The position numbers were made by a program, and so were the translations under genes. Positions 5,637-8,033 of a stretch of 8,033 bases of DNA are shown piece by piece; position 1 is the first letter of the stretch, and each line of letters starts with the position of its first letter. The stretch comes from Nitriliruptoraceae bacterium (GTDB lineage Bacteria; Actinomycetota; Nitriliruptoria; Nitriliruptorales; Nitriliruptoraceae). The stretch spans positions 1 to 8,033 of the forward strand of contig SKTN01000014.1 in assembly GCA_007117945.1 (NCBI GenBank), written 5' to 3'. The notes under the pieces are model-generated. The model was given only the letters and a program-made list of their open reading frames with translations, was not told where the DNA came from and did no database searches.

Positions 5637-7153
5637 GCCGCCCCCCTGGTCGCCGGGAGCCGGTAGGCCACCGCCTCCTCCACGTGCACGGTGCGGACCA
5701 CCTCGTCGTCGCCCAGGTCGGCGATGGTGCGGGCGACCCGCAGGGTCCGGTCGAAGGCCCGCGCGGAGCCACCCACCCCGTGGAGGGCGCCGGCGAGCCG
5801 CGCCAGGGCGCGCCGGTCCGTGGCGTGACGCAACCCCTGTGGGTCCGCGTCCCGGTTCAGCGTGCCGCCACCCCAACGGGCGGCTGCCCGCTGCCGGGCG
5901 TCGGCGACCCTCGTGGCCACCACCGAGGAGGCCTCGCCGGAGGCCGCGCCGACCAGGGCGTCGGGGTCCAGTGGGCGCAGCGACACCTGCAGGTCGAGCC
6001 GGTCCAGCAGGGGGCCGGACAGCCGCGCCCGGTAGCGCTCGATCCGGTCGGGACGGCAGGAGCAGGCCCGTCGCGGATCACCGAGGTAGCCGCAGGGGCA
6101 GGGGTTGGTGGCCGCGACCAGGAGCACCTTGGCGGGGTAGCTGACCCTGGCGCGGGAACGGGTGAGGACCACCTCCCCCTGCTCCAGGGGCTGCCTGAGG
6201 GCGTCCAGCACCGCCCGCGGGACCTCCAGTAGCTCATCGAGCGTGAGCACCCCGCGGTGGGCCAGGCTCACCTCCCCCGGGCGGGGGACACCCGACCCGC
6301 CGCCGACCAGCGCCGCCGCGGACACGACCTGGTGGGGGCTGCGCAGGGGCGGTCGCAGGTCCAGGGGTTGCTCCGGGCTGCGCAGGCCCGCCAGGGAGTG
6401 CAGCGCGGCGACCTCCAGCGCCTCGTCCGTGGTCAGCTGCGGCAGCAGGCCCGGCAACCGTGCGGCGAGCATGGACTTCCCACACCCCGGCGGCCCGGAC
6501 AGCAACAGGTGGTGCCCACCGGCCGCCGCCAGCTCCACCGCCCGCCGGGCGACGGGCTGGCCCCTCACCTCCGCGAGGTCGGGGCCGGTCACGCCGGCCT
6601 GCCGGGGCAGGGGCTCCACGACCCGTGGCGCACACCGCCCACCCAGCAGCTCCACCACCTCACCGATGTCGGCGACGGGCAGGAGCTCGAGGCCCTCGAC
6701 CAGCGCCGCCTCGGAGGCCGCGGCGGCGGGCAACAGCAGCCGTTCCGCACCGAGCTGGCGGGCGCCGGCCACCAGGGGGAGCTGGCCGGCGACGGGACGC
6801 ACGGAACCGTCCAGGCCCAGCTCACCGCAGGCCCAGCAGGCTGCTGCTGCGGCGATCGGGACCTGTCCCGTGGCCGCGAGGATCGCCACGGCCAGGGGCA
6901 GGTCGAAGGCGGAGCCCGCCTTGGGCAGGTCCGCCGGCGCCAGGTTGACCACGATGCGCTCCCCCGGCCACCGCAGGCCGTGCCGGGTGATGGCGGTGCG
7001 CACCCGGTCCCCGGCCTCGCGGACCGCAGCGTCGGGGAGCCCCACCAGACGCAGCAGCGGGAGCCCAGGGCTGCTGGCCGCCTCCACCCGGACCTCCCGG
7101 GCCGTGAGGCCGAGCAGCGCCACCCCGCGCACGATCGCCAGGGGCCGGCCCAT
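5633..7153 (-). CDS. comM: ComM/YifB-family Mg-chelatase-like AAA+ ATPase
   Basis: This 506-residue full-length member belongs to the family of ComM, a hexameric helicase that promotes branch migration during integration of transformed DNA. An N-terminal Lon-protease-like (ChlI) domain spans about 15-140, including GLPDAAVREAGDRVR (38-52) and APADLPKAGSAFDLP (72-86). The AAA+ domain (about 190-395) has Walker A GPPGCGKS (220-227), Walker B LTLDE (303-307), a four-cysteine zinc-type cluster at C352, C354, C364 and C366, sensor N350 and probable arginine finger R385 (GPLLDRLDL). The Mg-chelatase C-terminal domain covers about 405-500. ATG at 7153-7151 follows the yraN stop with no gap. A GGTGA stretch inside yraN may pair with the ribosome. 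The family was once annotated as magnesium chelatase; no chlorophyll pathway is implied. Confidence 0.95.
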   Translation of the reverse strand: MGRPLAIVRGVALLGLTAREVRVEAASSPGLPLLRLVGLPDAAVREAGDRVRTAITRHGLRWPGERIVVNLAPADLPKAGSAFDLPLAVAILAATGQVPIAAAAACWACGELGLDGSVRPVAGQLPLVAGARQLGAERLLLPAAAASEAALVEGLELLPVADIGEVVELLGGRCAPRVVEPLPRQAGVTGPDLAEVRGQPVARRAVELAAAGGHHLLLSGPPGCGKSMLAARLPGLLPQLTTDEALEVAALHSLAGLRSPEQPLDLRPPLRSPHQVVSAAALVGGGSGVPRPGEVSLAHRGVLTLDELLEVPRAVLDALRQPLEQGEVVLTRSRARVSYPAKVLLVAATNPCPCGYLGDPRRACSCRPDRIERYRARLSGPLLDRLDLQVSLRPLDPDALVGAASGEASSVVATRVADARQRAAARWGGGTLNRDADPQGLRHATDRRALARLAGALHGVGGSARAFDRTLRVARTIADLGDDEVVRTVHVEEAVAYRLPATRGAA

Positions 7154-7585
7154 CTAGCTCACCCCCACGATGTGGGTGAGCGTGGGGCGGCGCCCGGCAT
7201 CCACGGCCACCAGGTCCAGGCGCACCGTCGCGAATCGCTGCGGCTGGGACCGCAGGAACGCCGCCGTCAACGTCCGCAACCGGCTGGTCTTGCCGTACCC
7301 GAGCGCCGCCACGGCGCCGCCGAACCGCTCGGCGTCACGGCGCGCCTTGACCTCGCACACCACGAGGGTGTCGGTGGCCGGGTCGACGGCGACCACGTCG
7401 AGCTCACCGCGCAGCTCGCCCTGAGCGATGCGCCAGTTCCGGGCGATCACCTCCAGGCGGTGGTCGCGCGCCAGATGGCTTGCGGCGAGCTCCTCCGCGG
7501 CGGCCCCGAGGGCGCGCGCGGTCAGCAGGCGGCGCCGATCGGCGAGGGTCAGAGGCAGCTGGTGTGCGCTGGTCGTGGTGTCCAT
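7154..7585 (-). CDS. yraN: YraN/UPF0102 family nuclease-fold protein
   Basis: This 143-residue protein has the restriction-endonuclease-like fold of the UPF0102 (YraN) family. Its role is not established, though the fold and its constant link with comM and dprA suggest DNA processing. The conserved core is visible: GAAAEELAASHL (27-38), ARNWR (48-52), GELRGELDVVAVD (56-68) and LVVCEVKAR (74-82). Candidate metal-binding residues are E31, D63, E78 and K80, matching the ExD...ExK arrangement of the fold. The ATG at 7585 is the only ATG, GTG or TTG in frame before the conserved region. It lacks a Shine-Dalgarno but has TAGCGT six bases upstream, which fits a leaderless start. Its stop codon abuts the comM start, so the two are likely cotranscribed. 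Confidence 0.93.
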   Translation of the reverse strand: MDTTTSAHQLPLTLADRRRLLTARALGAAAEELAASHLARDHRLEVIARNWRIAQGELRGELDVVAVDPATDTLVVCEVKARRDAERFGGAVAALGYGKTSRLRTLTAAFLRSQPQRFATVRLDLVAVDAGRRPTLTHIVGVS

Positions 7586-7591
7586 GCCGGC

Positions 7592-7597
7592 ACGCTA
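7592..7597 (-). promoter_or_regulatory. Candidate -10 element for leaderless yraN
   Basis: TAGCGT matches TANNNT and ends six bases before the ATG at 7585, placing the expected transcription start at the start codon. No -35 hexamer is recognisable at 16-19 bases upstream, so support is the spacing and the absence of a Shine-Dalgarno. Confidence 0.35.
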
Positions 7598-7638
7598 CGC
7601 CCGGTCCAGCCCGCGGCCCGGATGGATCCTCGACGCCC

Positions 7639-7647
7639 TGTGGACAA
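7639..7647 (-). promoter_or_regulatory. DnaA-box-like 9-mer (TTGTCCACA)
   Basis: TTGTCCACA on the minus strand exactly matches the DnaA box form preferred in high-GC actinobacteria. It lies in the noncoding spacer between the microprotein gene and yraN, 54 bases before the yraN ATG. A one-mismatch copy occurs at 2294-2286. One box does not make an origin; it could titrate DnaA, link transcription of yraN-comM-dprA to DnaA, or be chance. Confidence 0.4.
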
Positions 7648-7696
7648 CCGTGAGCAAGCCACCGCGAGGTCCGACCGAGCCGCCCCGCAGGTGCGC

Positions 7697-7813
7697 TCAG
7701 AACACCCCGAAGCCCCACAACAGCCCGGCACCGAGCACCACGCCCGCGACCACGAGCAACCAGATGTCGTTGCGCTTGTCGTCGCGGTACCGGCGGGTCG
7801 CGTTGAAGCCCAT
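7697..7813 (-). CDS. 38-residue single-pass membrane microprotein
   Basis: I do not recognise this family. The ORF is ATG 7813 to TGA 7697, encoding 38 residues. A charged N-terminal segment (NATRRYRDDKRND, 4-16) is followed by one continuous hydrophobic stretch, IWLLVVAGVVLGAGLLWGF (17-35), ending FGVF. This would span the membrane once, with the basic end predicted in the cytoplasm. AGGAG at 7825-7821, seven bases before the ATG, is one of the better ribosome sites in the window. The gene lies between DUF2469 and yraN in the same orientation, with 97 bases before and 111 after. Being short, it could be a chance frame, but the combination of good ribosome site, clean topology and a dedicated intergenic slot favours a real gene. 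Function is unknown. Confidence 0.68.
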   Translation of the reverse strand: MGFNATRRYRDDKRNDIWLLVVAGVVLGAGLLWGFGVF

Positions 7814-7820
7814 GGCCTGG

Positions 7821-7825
7821 CTCCT
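7821..7825 (-). promoter_or_regulatory. Ribosome binding site of the microprotein gene
   Basis: AGGAG is placed seven bases before the ATG at 7813-7811 and is the main evidence that this short frame is translated. Confidence 0.6.
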
Positions 7826-7833
7826 GGGGTCCG

Positions 7834-7850
7834 CCCGGGGTGCACCCGGG
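7834..7850 (-). other. Small GC-rich hairpin between DUF2469 and the microprotein
   Basis: CCCGGG and CCCGGG form a 6-bp stem with a five-base loop, and an overlapping 12-base palindrome GCACCCGGGTGC offers an alternative fold. It lies nine bases before the microprotein ribosome site and could be a weak terminator or leader structure. In such GC-rich DNA a stem this short can be chance. Confidence 0.25.
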
Positions 7851-7907
7851 TGCTACGGGGGGGATGCTGCACGGCGCGCGCGAGCGCGATCGAGGTGGTG
7901 CGGCGGC

Positions 7908-8033
7908 TCACTCCTCCAGGAAGTCGGCCACCTCGGTGTCGTCGTGGACGAGCTCCTCGACGTTGACGTCACGGAAGGTCAGGACGCGGACCTGCTTGAG
8001 GAAGCGGGCGGGCCGGAACATGTCCCACACCCA
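7908..8033 (-). CDS. DUF2469 family protein, C-terminal part
   Basis: The last 41 residues of a DUF2469 protein are present; the gene starts beyond the right edge. The signature WVWDMFRPARFLKQVRVLTF then RDVNVEEL is nearly identical to the C-terminal block I recall from Streptomyces and Mycobacterium members, which are about 100 residues long. The family is small, largely restricted to Actinobacteria and of unknown function. It usually sits between rnhB and yraN, as the position here implies. The acidic tail VHDDTEVADFLEE is the variable end. Family assignment is strong; no role can be given. Confidence 0.93.
   Translation of the reverse strand, partial: WVWDMFRPARFLKQVRVLTFRDVNVEELVHDDTEVADFLEE

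Noticed and set aside
5637..5876. An N-terminal extension of dprA by about 80 residues
   Set aside because: This part is the comM 3' end read in another frame. The GTG overlapping the comM stop with AGGGGG upstream is the natural start.
6257..7966. A 569-codon open frame on the plus strand opposite comM, yraN and the microprotein
   Set aside because: It is an antisense shadow with Gln/Gly/Arg-rich sequence, no ribosome site and no domain.

Overview
The window is very GC-rich, and every supported gene lies on the minus strand. Transcription therefore runs from the right edge to the left edge. In that order the genes are: DUF2469 protein (3' part only), a 38-residue membrane microprotein, yraN, comM, dprA, xerC, a WhiG/FliA-type sigma factor, a secreted M23-alpha/beta hydrolase fusion, and rpsB (5' part only). 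From memory, the same order (DUF2469, yraN, comM, dprA, xerC or whiG, M23, rpsB) is characteristic of Actinobacteria, including Mycobacterium and Streptomyces. Strong GC bias in third codon positions, frequent GTG starts and DUF2469 itself agree with this. The M23-hydrolase fusion and the microprotein are not features I recall from the well-studied genera, so a deeper-branching high-GC actinobacterium is possible. I cannot name the genus.

Right part (about 3360-8033). DUF2469 is followed by a short gap, the microprotein (strong Shine-Dalgarno) and a 110-base spacer carrying a perfect TTGTCCACA DnaA-box-like 9-mer. Then comes a tightly packed DNA-processing cluster. The yraN stop abuts the comM start (TAGATG). 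The comM stop overlaps the dprA start (GTGA). xerC follows dprA after 31 bases. These encode a nuclease-fold protein, an AAA+ helicase-like protein, the RecA loader of transformation and a tyrosine recombinase. yraN and xerC have no convincing Shine-Dalgarno, and each has a -10-like hexamer six bases before its start codon, which suggests leaderless transcripts.

Middle part (about 2206-3360). The sigma factor is preceded by a good Shine-Dalgarno. It is followed by a 300-base repeat-rich gap holding a perfect 18-bp hairpin (probable terminator), a decayed relative of that hairpin with the same loop, and two 27-base direct repeats.

Left part (1-2205). A 604-residue exported protein joins a LytM-like M23 domain to a lipase-like alpha/beta hydrolase with a visible Ser-Asp-His set. 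It probably acts on the cell envelope. A 9-bp hairpin ends this unit. The highly structured rpsB leader follows, including a 13-bp stem with two single-base bulges just upstream of the rpsB Shine-Dalgarno.

Most of the window is conserved chromosomal backbone. I see no phage, insertion sequence, CRISPR array, tRNA or rRNA. The points most worth a second look are the fusion enzyme, the microprotein, the rpsB leader and the repeat-rich gap after the sigma gene.
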